From Ichthyophis bannanicus (Eukaryota; Chordata; Amphibia; Gymnophiona; Ichthyophiidae), in NCBI GenBank assembly GCA_033557465.1, contig CM066045.1, positions 128,485,596 to 128,549,595 of the forward strand: DNA of 64,000 nucleotides, read 5' to 3'. The notes under the pieces are model-generated. The model had not been told where the DNA came from. It did no database searches and was given only the letters and a program-made list of their open reading frames with translations. Below are positions 42,562 to 53,600 of the stretch, piece after piece (within the stretch, counting starts at the first letter, position 1; each line of letters starts with the position of its first letter). Made by a program: the position numbers and the translations under genes.

Positions 42562-44830
42562 GTTGTGGTTTTTCTGGGCTTCCCTTAAGATTATTTGGGG
42601 CTTTTCTATTTTTTTGTTTGGCTGCTTGTGTTCAACCCCAACATACATGCATACAGGACCTTAAACAAATTGCTCGTGCCATCATAAAAGCATGGAAACT
42701 TTTTTATTTATTTATCTTGTCAGGTCTAACATCTGTGATGGCCAAAATGTCCCCAAGCCCTTAGGAAAGGGAAAAGAGCACACTTTTACCTTAAGGGAGA
42801 GAAGCAGCAGGCGGGGATGTGAAACACAAAATGTTTTGGAACAGGAAAAAACTCACCTAGTGAATAGCTGCAGGCCACGCCCCAGCTTAGGAACAAGCTG
42901 TAGGGTTAATGAAGACCAGCTGGGGAAGCAGCACGTGATCACTGCTCAGACACATGCAAAGGGAGTTCCCAGGGGATTACAAAAGGAAAGGAGCAGTAAC
43001 AGAGAGCAGATGAAGCATATGCAGCAGTTGGAACACAGACACAGAGTGGAGAGAGCTGAGTCAGAGAGTTCAGACAGTGGTGAGGAAAGTCTGAAGCTCA
43101 GCCTGCTTCCTGAGGCATATTCTGATGCCTATGCTAATGCTGAGGTTGAGAAGCAGCATTACAGGAAGAAGGGAGTTCCCAGGGGAGGAGCTACTGGAGA
43201 CTTAGAACGGAGCAGGAAGCCTAACGTGCTGGAGGGAGGAAAAAGCTCTCGGGTATCTGAAGTGAGAGGTATTTCCCAGGACAGCCCAGCCTTAGAGGAA
43301 ACTGCTAGAGTATTCAAAGGAACAAGCCACAAAGCAGGGAGGTTTGCTTTGGAACCTGGAGGCAGGAGATTTCCTTTGGAGGGAGCTTTGAATGAGGACA
43401 GTTTTACTACAAGCCAAAGGCTTGGTAAAAACCCATCTGATATCAGGAGAACCGTGAGTAACCCTCTGTCTAACAGACAGTTAAACAAGCTGAAAGCATT
43501 AAGCCACGCATGGAGAGAGGAAGAATTGCCAGTATGTGCTAAGCAGCCTAGAGACAGAAAAACCTCTAGGTGGAAGGAAATTCTTAAACTTTTAGAAAGT
43601 GTAGAGCCGGGTATTACCAGGAGGAGTTTTAATCTTGATGTACAAGAGCCAGATACTGAAGATATGGAAATAGGAAGTTATCATTCTGACAGTGAATGTG
43701 AATGCCCAATGGAATGTGCTATATGTTACAAGACAAGCGTTTGAGCCCTGGAAAGGGGAAAGCTCAAACAGCTGCCTTTGCTAGTTAAAAGGTGTAAACA
43801 GGCTGGACTGTGTTTTAAAAGCCTTGTTTCCTTTTAGAAATGTTCCTGGAATAAAACCAGAAAGTGCTTGTATGTGAAGAAGTTTTAGCAAGGCAAACTA
43901 GCACTTGTGTTAAAGAGGCTAGGAGAAGTAATGAAGCCTTTGTTCATGAAGTCTGGAAGTAACTGAAGTTAATTGTATCAGAAGAAAATCCTTTTTACTT
44001 TCTTGTTTTGCGTTGAGCTTTATACAAGCTCTATTTTGAAGAAGCAGTGAAAAATCAATAAATTTCCTGTGTTAGCCTTAAAGCCTCTCGGACTTTCATT
44101 TTTACATGAGAACCCACAACTACAAAATAAAGAGGTGACGCGCCCTATTAGGTGACTGCCTAGGGTGGCCATTAGGGTACGGGTAGATCACACATCACAA
44201 GCTTTACTTTTGATTTATAAGGTACAGATTTCAATATCAATCCATAGCATCAATACATCTACACCAAGTAAAGCACCTGATTTAAGTGTGAAAAAGGTCC
44301 TGGGACAGAGAGAGCCTTACTCCAGTGAGATCAGCTACCGTCTGTCTATTTATCAAAATTTCTTCTCCATATTTATATTCATTTTCAGGCTTAAATTGCT
44401 GATACATAGATTTCCTTTCTGTTTCTTATTCTCCATTATCTTAAGCAAATCTGCTTCTTAATCTTTAACCCTCTGTTTTCTCTGTAGCATCCTGTCTCTC
44501 CATTCTCACTCGCCTTCTGCTAGTCATGTTTCCTGCAGATAAACTGTAGATACTGATGTTCATCTTCCTTGTTTACGTTCCCCTTTGTTCATTTGAGAGG
44601 CCCAGGTGACAGCCTTTCGTTAGCTCTATAGTGTTCAGAGCCTCTCATTGTGTTAGCTCTCTGGGACAGGATATTAGATCATGTCATTGCTCAATCTTGC
44701 TGAATTTGCCGTTTCAGTGTGAAAAAGTCAGAGCAAGCTGTTTCTTAGGCCTGAGCTATAGACGTTAGCACAAGATGGATTCAACCTGTGACAAAGGTAC
44801 CTGAAGGGGATCCATTTTTTTCCCTACAGG
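42562..44830 (+). mobile_element. Unidentified insertion carrying a 350-codon ORF
   Basis: This segment interrupts a CR1 copy, so it arrived as a unit or as nested units. It holds an open frame (42692-43744), then an AATAAA at about 44057-44062, within a region whose layout (polyadenylation signal, T-rich stretch, CA end near 44122-44124) resembles an LTR 3' half. The remainder (44130-44830) is unassigned. I find no reverse transcriptase, integrase or transposase. It could be a long LTR or a non-autonomous element. Confidence 0.45.
42692..43744 (+). CDS. Uncharacterised open frame in a mobile insertion
   Basis: The 350-codon frame is hydrophilic and rich in Glu, Arg and Ser, with no membrane segment except the first dozen codons, which are probably outside the real protein. 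It contains RAESESSDSGEESLKLSLLP, SNRQLNKLKALSHAWREEEL and WKEILKLLESVEPG, and ends in an acidic tail followed by ECECPMECAICYKTSV with four cysteines. I do not recognise a family. A basic-plus-acidic layout could suit a gag-like or accessory regulatory protein, but that is a guess. The start is uncertain; 43007 (MKHMQQLEHRHRVERAES) is a possible later start. It is far longer than expected by chance in DNA of this composition. Confidence 0.4.
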   Translation: METFLFIYLVRSNICDGQNVPKPLGKGKEHTFTLRERSSRRGCETQNVLEQEKTHLVNSCRPRPSLGTSCRVNEDQLGKQHVITAQTHAKGVPRGLQKERSSNREQMKHMQQLEHRHRVERAESESSDSGEESLKLSLLPEAYSDAYANAEVEKQHYRKKGVPRGGATGDLERSRKPNVLEGGKSSRVSEVRGISQDSPALEETARVFKGTSHKAGRFALEPGGRRFPLEGALNEDSFTTSQRLGKNPSDIRRTVSNPLSNRQLNKLKALSHAWREEELPVCAKQPRDRKTSRWKEILKLLESVEPGITRRSFNLDVQEPDTEDMEIGSYHSDSECECPMECAICYKTSV

Positions 44831-45335
44831 ATGTAATGAGTTGCCTATGGGGAAAGGCTAAAGAGGTTAAGCTCTTTAATTTGGCGAAGAGACAGCTGAG
44901 GGGAGATATGACAGAAGTCAATGAAATCCTGAGTGCAGCAGTACAGGTAAATGTGCGTCAGTTTACTCTTTTTATCTAAAAGCAAAAAGACAAAGGGACA
45001 CAGCATGAAGTTATTAAGTAGTACCTTTAAAACAAACTAGAGAAAATATTTTGTCACTCGATTCATAATTAAGATGTGTGTTTCATTGCTGGGGGGGTAA
45101 GCAGTTAGCATAGCTGCTTGTAAAAATAAAGGCTTGCACAAGTTCTAAACCATTATTAACCAGGTAGACTTGGGGAAAGCGACTGCTTATGCCCCCAGCT
45201 GAAAGTAGTATGGAATCTAATCTAGTCACTGGGATCATGTCAGGTACCTGTGATCTGGATGACCACTGTTGAAAACTGGATACTGGGCTTAATGGACCTT
45301 TGGTATGACCTAGTAACACAGTTCGTAGGTTCTTA

Positions 45336-45504
45336 ACTATTTTATTTATTTACTGATGTGGAGTATTTGCTATACTACCTTTGGACAGTTCAAAACTGAC
45401 ATCGTCAATTTATAAAATATAAATGCTACATTCTGCCTTTCTTAACAGAAAACCTAAAATGAATAATTGATTAACCACAACATACAAGGGAGAGGGAATG
45501 AGTA
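45336..45504. other. Short unassigned spacer
   Basis: AT-rich spacer between the CR1 3' end and an L2 3' fragment, with no features recognised. Confidence 0.5.
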
Positions 45505-45832
45505 GGACTTAACAGAATTCCGGAAGAACTTAAAAATGCACCTCTTCCAAGAACAATACCATATCACCGTAACCCAAAACAACCAACCACCCTAGCCACA
45601 CAGTCAGTTCAACCCCCAAACACCTTTATAACTAGACCTAATATTGCACCATGTTAAGCCCAAATCCCCTGACTGTAAATAGTGATGAGCATTACATTGT
45701 TTCTACTGTTTAATTTCGATGTACATCGGAGAGCCTAATAGCCCTGTTTGTTAGTTAATTCTGAAACACTTTGAATCGTAGAAAGGTGGTATAAAAGTAA
45801 GTTTAAATAAATAACTATTAATATTAATATCC
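45505..45832 (+). mobile_element. L2-like LINE 3' end fragment
   Basis: The plus frame near 45512-45560 reads EFRKNLKMHLFQEQYHI, the L2 C-terminal pattern (FRKxLKTxLFxxAF). The 3' UTR ends with GAAAGGTGGTATAAAAGTAA and a TAAATAAATAA tail at about 45822, as at 815 and in the tRNA SINE. Confidence 0.65.
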
Positions 45833-46229
45833 TTAAATACTAAATTCTATATAAATAAATGACTCAGATAAGGTAAGGTGTTGGGAAATTACGATCATAA
45901 TAAGTCACTATAAGATTGTTGGAAAAGTCATGCTTTAACCTACTTTTAGGTCCTCTCCTTTCAGGCTTCAGAGTGTCAGCGATTGCTGTCCCAAAAAGTA
46001 AGGTTTACATGATGGATGGCAGGTGATGTGGAGTAAGGCGTAAATCTGAGAGGGAAACTGCATAAGAGCTCATCTCCTTTAAAACCATATTTTCAGAGGT
46101 ATTTAATTTCTAATCAGAATTTACACAGACCTGGTCTGCTACTTTAGTTGAAAAAAAAAGTTATCGTTCTATATGCTTTTTTAAAAATATAAGGAAAATG
46201 AAAGAATCAAGAAGGATATTAGAACACTG
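45833..46229. other. Intergenic/intronic DNA, nothing recognised
   Basis: AT-rich, with no coding or repeat signature I can name. Confidence 0.5.
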
Positions 46230-46244
46230 TCACTGTCCTCTGGC

Positions 46245-46430
46245 CCTGTACTGCAGTTTTGGGTAAAGATATCCTGTGGACCCCACAGTAAATCTGGCTT
46301 TCAGAATATCCAAGATGAATTTGTATATGTTTACTCTCCAATAAATTTCATGCATTTTTATTGTGGATAATCCTGAGAACTCAACTGGTTGTGAAATCAC
46401 CATGAGTAGGTCAGTTGATGGACAAAATAG
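46245..46430. mobile_element. Old copy of the GGTTTTCAGGATATCC hAT MITE
   Basis: CTTTCAGAATATCCAAGATG and TTTATTGTGGATAATCCTGA arms are recognisable, with heavy divergence. No target duplication is visible. Confidence 0.55.
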
Positions 46431-46595
46431 CACCAACAGCAAGGCAAGGATCCAGGCCTAGTGTGACCCATCTGGCTCTGTGAGATTGAGGTCTAGTTTT
46501 ACTTTGCTACATGCAATCTAATGCATGTTAGACCAGTGAATCACTACCCGCACCCTAGTGGTGGGTTCAGATGCAGAATCAGGGCGGATCTAAAA

Positions 46596-46778
46596 CAGTG
46601 GCTCTCAACCCAGTCCGCTGGGACCCCCAGGCCGGTCAGGTTTTCAGGATATCCACAATGAATATGCATGAGATAGATCTGCATACTGCTTACAGATTTA
46701 TCTTATGCATATTCATTGTGGATATCCTGAAAACCGTATCAGCCTGGGGGTCCCAGAGGACTGGGTTGAGAATCACTG
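46596..46778. mobile_element. Palindromic hAT MITE (CAGTGGCTCTCAACC family), best copy
   Basis: The ends CAGTGGCTCTCAACCCAGTC and GACTGGGTTGAGAATCACTG are inverted repeats. The arms GGTTTTCAGGATATCCACAA and TTGTGGATATCCTGAAAACC are exact inverses. The flanks ATCTAAAA (46588-46595) and GTCTAAAA (46779-46786) form an 8-bp target duplication with one mismatch. It is a 183-bp non-coding hAT-type MITE. Confidence 0.92.
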
Positions 46779-46799
46779 GTCTAAAAAGACGGTGATCTA

Positions 46800-47239
46800 A
46801 TCCAGGCAGGGTGAACAGGGTGTTCGCCTAGAGTGCTGGCTCTCCAGGGGCGCCTACTGCTGCCCATTGCCACTGCTGGCATCCCTCTTCAGGACTGACA
46901 GCAGCAGCAATTACCCCTGAAACCACAGTGCAGCACTTACCCTCTATCACCGGAGCTGAGTTGCAGTTCCATTCTGCCCAGCCTGCCGTTTCCGCCCTGG
47001 ACTTCAGGTTTTGTATAAACTAGAAGTCTGCAGTGGAGGGGGGATGAAGCAGCAGATTAGGCAGAATGAAACTGCGTCGTGGCTCCGGAGACATAGGGTA
47101 GGTGTTGCATCATAGTTTCAGGAGCAATTGCCACCGCCATTGGCCCCAAAGAGGGGTGCTGTGGTGGCAATGGGCACAAGGGGTGGCAGGATGGAGGGCT
47201 CACCTCGGGCACCTCCAGTTCTTGCACCGGCCCTGAACT
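46800..47239. other. G/C-rich repeat-like DNA
   Basis: The segment from GGGTGAACAGGGTGTTCGCC to TGCACCGGCCC resembles another dispersed non-coding repeat, with CTGCCC/GGCAGC-type inverted stretches. No clear termini or coding potential are visible. Confidence 0.4.
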
Positions 47240-47437
47240 CAGGAGTTCTCAACCCAGTCCTGTGAACACAACTATAATCAGCCAGGTTTTCAGGATAACC
47301 ACGATGAATATGCATGAGATAGAGATCTGCATACAATGGAGGCGGTGCACGCGGTTCGACCTCACACACATTCACTGCGGTTATCCTGAAAACCTGACTG
47401 GCTAGGTGTTTCCTGAGGACTGAGTTGAGAACCCCTG
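47240..47437. mobile_element. Palindromic hAT MITE, second copy
   Basis: CAGGAGTTCTCAACCCAGTC and GACTGAGTTGAGAACCCCTG are the inverted ends. The arms CAGGTTTTCAGGATAACCAC and GTTATCCTGAAAACCTGAC pair. The spacer differs from the 46596 copy. No target duplication is evident. Confidence 0.8.
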
Positions 47438-48714
47438 ATCTAACCTAAATGAAAATCTGTATATTTAGTGACTGTAAATAAAAACAAGAATAATTCAATA
47501 TTTATGTGACCTGGGAGTAATTTTATAAAGATGTTTCTGCATGTAAAGCCTATTTTACAAACAGAAAACTGTGTGATCGTACATGTGTGTAAAAAAAGTA
47601 GGAGCATGGAAAAATTGCTTTTATGCGATCTGTGAATCAGCATTCCTGGGGGTTCTTTAGGTGGAGCAGTGATGGTACACACATTTTTCGGAACAAGTGT
47701 AAATTTGTGCACTATCTGAGCTGGACCTGGGAGTTTATTATATAAAGGCACATAGGCACCTACACCATCTTTGTTTTATAATAGGCGTCTTTCTGGACTT
47801 CTCACAGTTTCCTGTTATACAATCACTCCAAAAGTGTTCAGCAATTACAGTATGGAACTCAGTAGATGCATGGTGTTACCCTATTCTGTATAATAAAGTA
47901 ATGCAGGGGTACCTTTTGGCGTTGCATGCATGTGTGAGGTAATAAGCAGGTTCTCCCCACTGGGAATAGCAAGGGAGGAGTTGACGTAATCTGAGTTTGT
48001 ATAAATTGAAGTGTTTTGGAGGGAAGGTCAACTTTGCCTCCTCTGGTCATGTTGATAATGGAGCACAGGTTTCCTGAGTCAGTGGGTGCTGAACAAGGCC
48101 CTGCACAGAGGAAAACTGAGGAGGTTTAGGTTTGCTTCCATTCACCTGTAAGAAAGCTGAGGGTTGGCTGGAAGACCTATGACCAGTGAGGAGTTTGCAG
48201 TGAGGGAGAGGACATACCATCTGGTGTTTTGCTGGCTGCCAAAGACAGAACTTCAAATTTAGTGCTACCCTGCATTGCAGAGGCTGCATGGGTGGAATTT
48301 ATGCCACTGCTAGTAGCCTATGCCCAATGTGTGACAGGACGTGCATCAAAAACTTTGAGCTGGAAGCCTATGAACAGTGGTGAAGGAAATGGGGGTGGGG
48401 GATGGGGGGAGAGAACATCAAGCCAAAGTGTTTTCCATATGCCAAATGAGTTTTGGCACAAATCAAGAGATGTGTGCGAAGAAGAGGCTAGAGAAAACGA
48501 TCAGTTAGCATCAATGCCTTGAACCACAATTTTGATTCAAATTGGAGCCAGTGAAGATTGGCCAACCTACTGAAAAAGAGGATACAGAGAGTTGGTGCTT
48601 AGAAGTGTCTTTGCAGGGTACTAGAAGAGCAGCCTACTGAGAAGATGGTGAAGTAAGGCCAAGGAGTCCTACACAGGATTCAGAGAGTCTAAGAAAAAGA
48701 AGAACAATCCCAAG
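47438..48714. other. Unassigned sequence, possible L2 3' UTR patch
   Basis: No exons are recognised. The plus-strand phrase TTGGAGCCAGTGAAGATTGG near 48541-48560 resembles L2 3' UTR sequence. The short frames at 48047-48289 and 48229-48522 have no family signature. Confidence 0.4.
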
Positions 48715-49365
48715 AGGACTTAAATAAACTGAGTGCCCTTGGTATGGACCCTGAAGTTAATGACTGGGTGAAAAACTGGTTGAGTGGGAGGCAACAGAGG
48801 GTAATAGTAAATGGAGTTCACTCTAAAGATAAGGGCATTACCAGTGGCGTGCCACAGGTATCGGTCCTTGGTCTTGTTCTTTTTAACATTTTTGTAAGTG
48901 ATATTGCAGAAGATCCGTTAGATCTGCAAATGATACCAAAATCTACAACAGACCAAACACACTGAAAGAGGTAGATAACATGGGGAGGGATCTAGTGAAG
49001 TTTGAAGAATGGTTGAGTATTTGGTAGCTAAAAGATGCAAAGTATTTGGTAGCTAAAAGATGCAAGGGAGTGGTACTGTACAGGTGATGAAGTACTTTAA
49101 TGCACGGAGGAGGAGTGGGACCTGGGGGTGATCGTATTGGATGACCTGAAAGTAGCCAAACAGGTAGAAAAGGCAATGACAAAAGCCAGAAGGATGCTTT
49201 GGTGCATAGGGAGAGAAATGGCCACCAGGAAAAAGAAGGTAATAATGCCTTTGTATAAATCTCTAGTAGGATTTTATTTGGAGTACTGTGTACAGTTCTG
49301 GAGACCGCACTTTCAAGGACATATACATGATAGAATCTCTCCAAATGGTCAGTGATCTTTGTTAG
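48715..49365 (+). mobile_element. CR1 LINE internal fragment, sense strand
   Basis: Frame 48744-48965 gives DPEVNDWVKNWLSGRQQRVI, SGVPQVSVLGLVLFNIFVSD and a degraded FADD region. Frame 49128-49355 gives VLDDLKVAKQVEKAMTKARR and SLVGFYLEYCVQFWRPHFQG. These are CR1 RT and C-terminal motifs with frameshifts. 3'-truncated. Confidence 0.85.
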
Positions 49366-49735
49366 AAGGCATACAATCATGACCTTGCACAGCCCCCGTG
49401 GGGCATGCTACTCTCGCAGGCAGAAGGCTATGAGAGGCAGCGATCGCGGACCAGAGAAACAGAGCCTGCTTGTGGGAGCATATCCTGTGGGCTGGGGCTG
49501 TGTAAGGCCGCGATTGCTACTTACAGCCTTCTGACCATGGGAGCAATGTGTCCCGTGAGCAGACTCTACTCTAAGCTGCTGGTGGTCCGCAGCTGATGGG
49601 GGTGGGGCGGCTAGCGATGGAGCCCTTGTGACATCGGTGCTCCCCTGCCATGCTTACACAGCTTACTGGGGAGCACTATCCCTTTTCCTTTCTACTCACA
49701 GAACCCCTATAAAGGAGGTAAGGAGAGGGTCTATC
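49366..49735. other. GC-rich unassigned DNA
   Basis: No feature I can name; GC-rich short frames only. Confidence 0.4.
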
Positions 49736-50633
49736 CAGGGGCAGCTCAAGGCAATCTGTTACCTGAGGCAAGGGATGAGATGGCGCCCCCCTCCACCCAG
49801 AGCAGCGGGGGAAGGGGTTTTCTGAAAACTCCAGTCTGAACCAAATGCAAGATATTTGCACATGAAGGAACTGAAAGAAAGAGCAAGAATCACAGCACCG
49901 CTTATAACACCAAATTATAACTAATTTTTATTTTGTTGTCATAAACTGCACTATGGTTTTCGCTTTTTCTTTTTGAATATATATTCTGCATCCAAGGAGC
50001 GCAGAGGAGAACTAGGACATTCACCCACAGAACTCATCTTAAAAAAGAAATCTGATTCTGGTCATCTTACTAACAATAACAAATATTCTCCATTACCAGG
50101 CATATTGTGAACTAATACAAAACCCTACAACAAAGTCACTAAGGATCTATAGAGCAAATCTACCATGCCATAACAGCACCAACTTCCAAAACTCACATGA
50201 GGAGCCCATCCAAAAAAAGCATCACTGTAAATACCGCAGTGGGCCCTAGAACATCCAACACCTATTTGAAAACCTGAACAATTCATATTACTATATACAG
50301 ATCCCTATGTATCATGTTAAAAGAACACCTGGCCTTGGTCATACATTCAGAACACAGACCTTCAACCACAAGTGACCATAATCTAAAAATAAACATATGT
50401 GGATAAAAATTAAACCGCAACCCAAAAAGTCAGATGCTGCATAAAATACACCCCCCGAGAAATAAAAAGAGATGCACTTCCCTGTATTTTATAAAATATA
50501 AAGATAGCACCAAGTACAGTCAGTAAATTGAAAATAAAATTCTCTTCTACCTTTGCTATCTGACCATTTTATTCTCTGATCATGCTGGTCCCAACCTGAG
50601 GTTTCTGCTTTCCTCCACTTCCCAGTGCCCCCT
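49736..50633 (-). mobile_element. Copy D of the hAT-like composite family (inverted)
   Basis: It starts CAGGGGCAGCTCAAGGCAAT, the inverse of copy B's 3' end. The family hairpin follows at about 49876-49960, and then the inverse of the copy B body (CATTCACCCACAGAACTCAT, CATGAGGAGCCCATCCAAAA) to TTGCTATCTGACCATTTTAT at about 50558. A tentative target repeat is GGTCTATC at 49728-49735 and GGTCTACT at 50634-50641 (six of eight). It lacks the G-rich minisatellite and is internally shortened relative to B. Confidence 0.7.
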
Positions 50634-50689
50634 GGTCTACTTCCCCCAGGGGCAGCATGAGGGTGATACAGAGCCATGTGTGGAGATTC

Positions 50690-50870
50690 ATTGCTGCATC
50701 ATTTGCATAAATTTAGTATACTTTATTTTAAAATGTACATGCCACCTGTCTAAAATTCTAAGTGGCTTCCAAACATATACATGCAATTTAATAAAACAGA
50801 TGTTACAATAAAACAAACATAATAAAACACTAAATTTGATTAATGAAAAGCCACTTGCACAGCCCCGCCT
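50690..50870 (-). repeat. LINE/SINE 3' tail-like fragment
   Basis: TTATTTTAAAATGTACATGC followed by GCCACCTGTCTAAAATTCTA reads, when inverted, like a short-element 3' tail. Class uncertain. Confidence 0.35.
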
Positions 50871-51099
50871 CTCCCAATCAAACAATTATAAGTATCTACA
50901 CATCAGATTTATTTTGCTATGACCAGATTATTGATGAGGAGGGAAGATATAAAATGAGATAAGCCATAAACTTGGTAGCCATGAATTCAAAGCTGGAGTG
51001 GATTGTGTTAGAGCTGGAAAAGTCCGGAACTCAGCAGCAGTGAAGCTATCAGGCTACTAAACAAAATTAAACTGAGATGTTCCTTTAAAATTTGAAATT

Positions 51100-51520
51100 T
51101 CCTTGAATCTGAACTGGAAAAATATTTTAAAATTTCAGTCTGGTAGCATAAAGAATGCAAAATTGCAAATCTCAAAGACAATATATATTCCAGTACTCCC
51201 TAACCAACACTTTACCGTTGACCTCCCGAAGAACCCAGAGTACAGGACCCATAGAGCAAATCTACTATTCCATAACAGCACTAACTTCCAAAACTCATAC
51301 AACATGGAGTGTACCCAGAAAAGGGCAGCATGATAAATATTGCAGTGGGGTCTAGAACATCCATATTCCTATTCAGTAAACTGAACAAGCTGGATTACTA
51401 CAGATCCCTACATAGAAACTCTATGCTAACAGAACACGTCGCTTCAGTTACACATGCAGAACAGAGAGATCTTCACCGAGTAGGGACTATATCAGTACAA
51501 ACTAAAAATAGACATATGTA
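51100..51520 (-). mobile_element. Copy E of the composite family (partial, inverted)
   Basis: AGAGCAAATCTACTATTCCA, AACTTCCAAAACTCATACAA and GCAGTGGGGTCTAGAACATC match copy D at 50150-50260 in the same orientation. Termini, hairpin and minisatellite are absent. Confidence 0.65.
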
Positions 51521-51792
51521 GTCAAAAAATGCTTTTGCCCATTACTCTTAGATTTACAGGATTTCTTTCCCAAAATTATACTTTACTTCAGAGTGAGGCA
51601 AGAGAAAGGACTCTCATATGTGTGCATCTGCATTGTTAGAAACTAACATAATGGCTTGGTACAAATAGCATGAATGCAACTAATGCCACTTCAGTGTGTG
51701 GTCTTAGGTGCACCTGCAGCTGTTTTGCTATGCTGAAATGCAGTAACTGCAGTGGGATGTAACTGCCTCCCTGCAGCTAGCTTACGGCCCTG

Positions 51793-51890
51793 TGTAATCA
51801 AACTCTGGAATCAGTTATCGGAGGATGTAGTAAAAGCTGTTAGTATAGCTGGGTTTAAAAAAGGTTTGTATAAGTTGCTGGAGACGCCAT
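51793..51890 (+). mobile_element. Short CR1 3' fragment
   Basis: GTAATCAAACTCTGGAATCA, GGAGGATGTAGTAAAAGCTG and TGGGTTTAAAAAAGGTTTG match the CR1 at 62998-63075 almost exactly. Both ends are truncated, which suggests an internal fragment rather than a direct insertion. Confidence 0.85.
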
Positions 51891-52900
51891 GGCAGCGGGG
51901 CTCCATGCAGGAGTGGAGGGAGGATTAGCCAGAGAGAGTACTGCATGTCGTGGCCATCAGAATTAGAGCCCGTCCAAGTGCCCCGATTTTGCTCCTGAGG
52001 GAATGTCTAGCTTCCGCGGGTGCAGAATTGGGTGCAAATTCGCCTTGTCCATATTTTGAATATCTGGATGGGCTGGACGTGCCCCGATTGGAATTGGCCT
52101 CTAAACATGTGGCTTTGGAGACTTGACATGCTACTAAGGCCCTGCTGGTCCTGTCCCCTCTGACGTAATATTTTATGTGTCAGAGGAGGCAGGACAGGCA
52201 GGGTATTGGAAGCGCACCAAGTCTCCAAGGCCTCACGTTTAATGTTTTGATTATTGCCACTGGAACTGTCGATTTAGGATGATGTAGTGGCAGGAGCCAT
52301 TTTTTTTTAAGGTATGATGTCATCAGGGCACTGTGGAAATAGGGGGTTTAACAGCACATGTTTTTGTAAGCGTAGGGATGAGGCATGGGGCAGAGAGAGG
52401 CAAAATACCCAGAAAGGTGTGCTCATCTTTTTTCCTACTGGTGGGGTCAACTGGCTTTACTTCTCTTAAGCTTGCCTCCCATGAAAGCAGTTATCAGAAT
52501 CAGCACACCGACAATGAGAGTCTAATGAATGAAGAAAGGAGGTTCAAAGTTTGTAAGAATGACAGAGCCTTCAAATGAGTGTGACACACTCTTAATGAAT
52601 GAGACTTTTCAGCTCTAGGTGACTGCTGGTTGACCAAGAGGTTAAGTAATGCAATGAACTGAGAAAAATTAAGATGAAATATGAATATAACAAATTGAAA
52701 AGTGTACCCTTACATTGCAACACAATGGTGCTTTCCCTTTTCGTTCTTTCACAGGCCTACGCATGTCTGTATGTGGGATTTGGTTGAAACAGCCATGGTA
52801 AAGTGTTTATCAGTGAGTCAGCATGTAAGCATAGTGTGTGTACTGACTGCCTTTGTGTATGAAAGCTGTGTGCGTGTGTCTGTATATCAGCCACTGTCCT
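51891..52900. other. Unassigned DNA with an imperfect inverted repeat
   Basis: Around 52113-52225 there are partly complementary arms (GGTCCTGTCCCCTCTGAC against GTGTCAGAGGAGGCAGGAC, and ACTTGACATG/CCAAGTCTCC flanks) suggesting another foldback MITE. No exons were found; I looked specifically for upstream IL18 exons without success. Confidence 0.45.
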
Positions 52901-52918
52901 CACTCTGTGCTGGCTCTT

Positions 52919-53600
52919 CCAGTACCATTGCCCTCTCTCCATGAGCTGAGGATTCCCACTGGCTCTTCCAGTGCCACTGCCCTCTCTCCATGAGCTGAGG
53001 GCTCCCTCTGGCTCTTCCAGTGCCACTGCCCTCTCTCCATGAGCTGAGGGCTCCCTCTGGCTCTTCCAGTGCCACTGCCCTCTCTCCATGAGCTGAGGGC
53101 TCCCTCTGGCTCTTCCAGTGCCACTGCCCTCTCTCCATGAGCTGAGGGCTCCCTCTGGCTCTTCCAGTGCCACTGCTCTCTCTCCATGAGCTGAGGGCTC
53201 CCTCTGGCTCTTCCAGTGCCACTGCCCTCTCTCCATGAGCTGAGGGCTCCCTCTGGCTTTTCCAGTGCCACTGCCCTCTCTCCATGAGCTGAGGGCTCCC
53301 TCTGGCTCTTCCAGTGCCACTGCCCTCTCTCCATGAGCTGAGGGCTCCCTCTGGCTCTTCCAGTGCCACTGCCCTCTCTCCATGAGCTGAGGGCTCCCTC
53401 TGGCTCTTCCAGTGCCACTGCCCTCTCTCCATGAGCTGAGGGCTCCCTCTGGCTCTTCCAGTGCCACTGTGCTCTCTCCATGAGCTGAGGATTCCCACTG
53501 GCTCTTCCAGTGCCACTGCTCTCTCTCCATGAGCTCCCTCTGGTTCTTCCAGTGCCACTGCCCTCTCTCCATGAGCTGAGGGCTCCCTATGGCTCTTCAG
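52919..53600. repeat. 49-bp minisatellite, about 15 units
   Basis: The unit AGTGCCACTGCCCTCTCTCC plus ATGAGCTGAGGGCTCCCTCT plus GGCTCTTCC repeats every 49 bp from 52919 (starts 52919, 52968, 53017 and so on). One unit near 53507-53548 is shortened. Because 49 is not a multiple of three and the minus strand has no stop in any phase, three overlapping long frames (52757-53572, 52887-53648, 52900-53481) cycle with a 49-residue period. They are repeat shadows, not genes. Units are nearly identical, so the array is recently homogenised. Confidence 0.95.

Larger units (their letters stand above)
42375..45335 (+). mobile_element. CR1 LINE 3' region, split by a 2.3-kb insertion
   Basis: The left part (42375-42561) has GTGTGCAATTCTGGTCACTA, AAAAGGTGCAGAGAAGGGTG and a degraded RPHLEYCVQFW region. 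The right part (44831-45335) gives AKEVKLFNLAKRQLRGDMTE, then the 3' UTR with GGATACTGGGCTTAATGGAC and a GTTCGTAGGTTCTTA end. The two join in the expected CR1 order, so 42562-44830 is inserted. A GGAT tetramer is present on both sides of the insertion. Confidence 0.75.
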
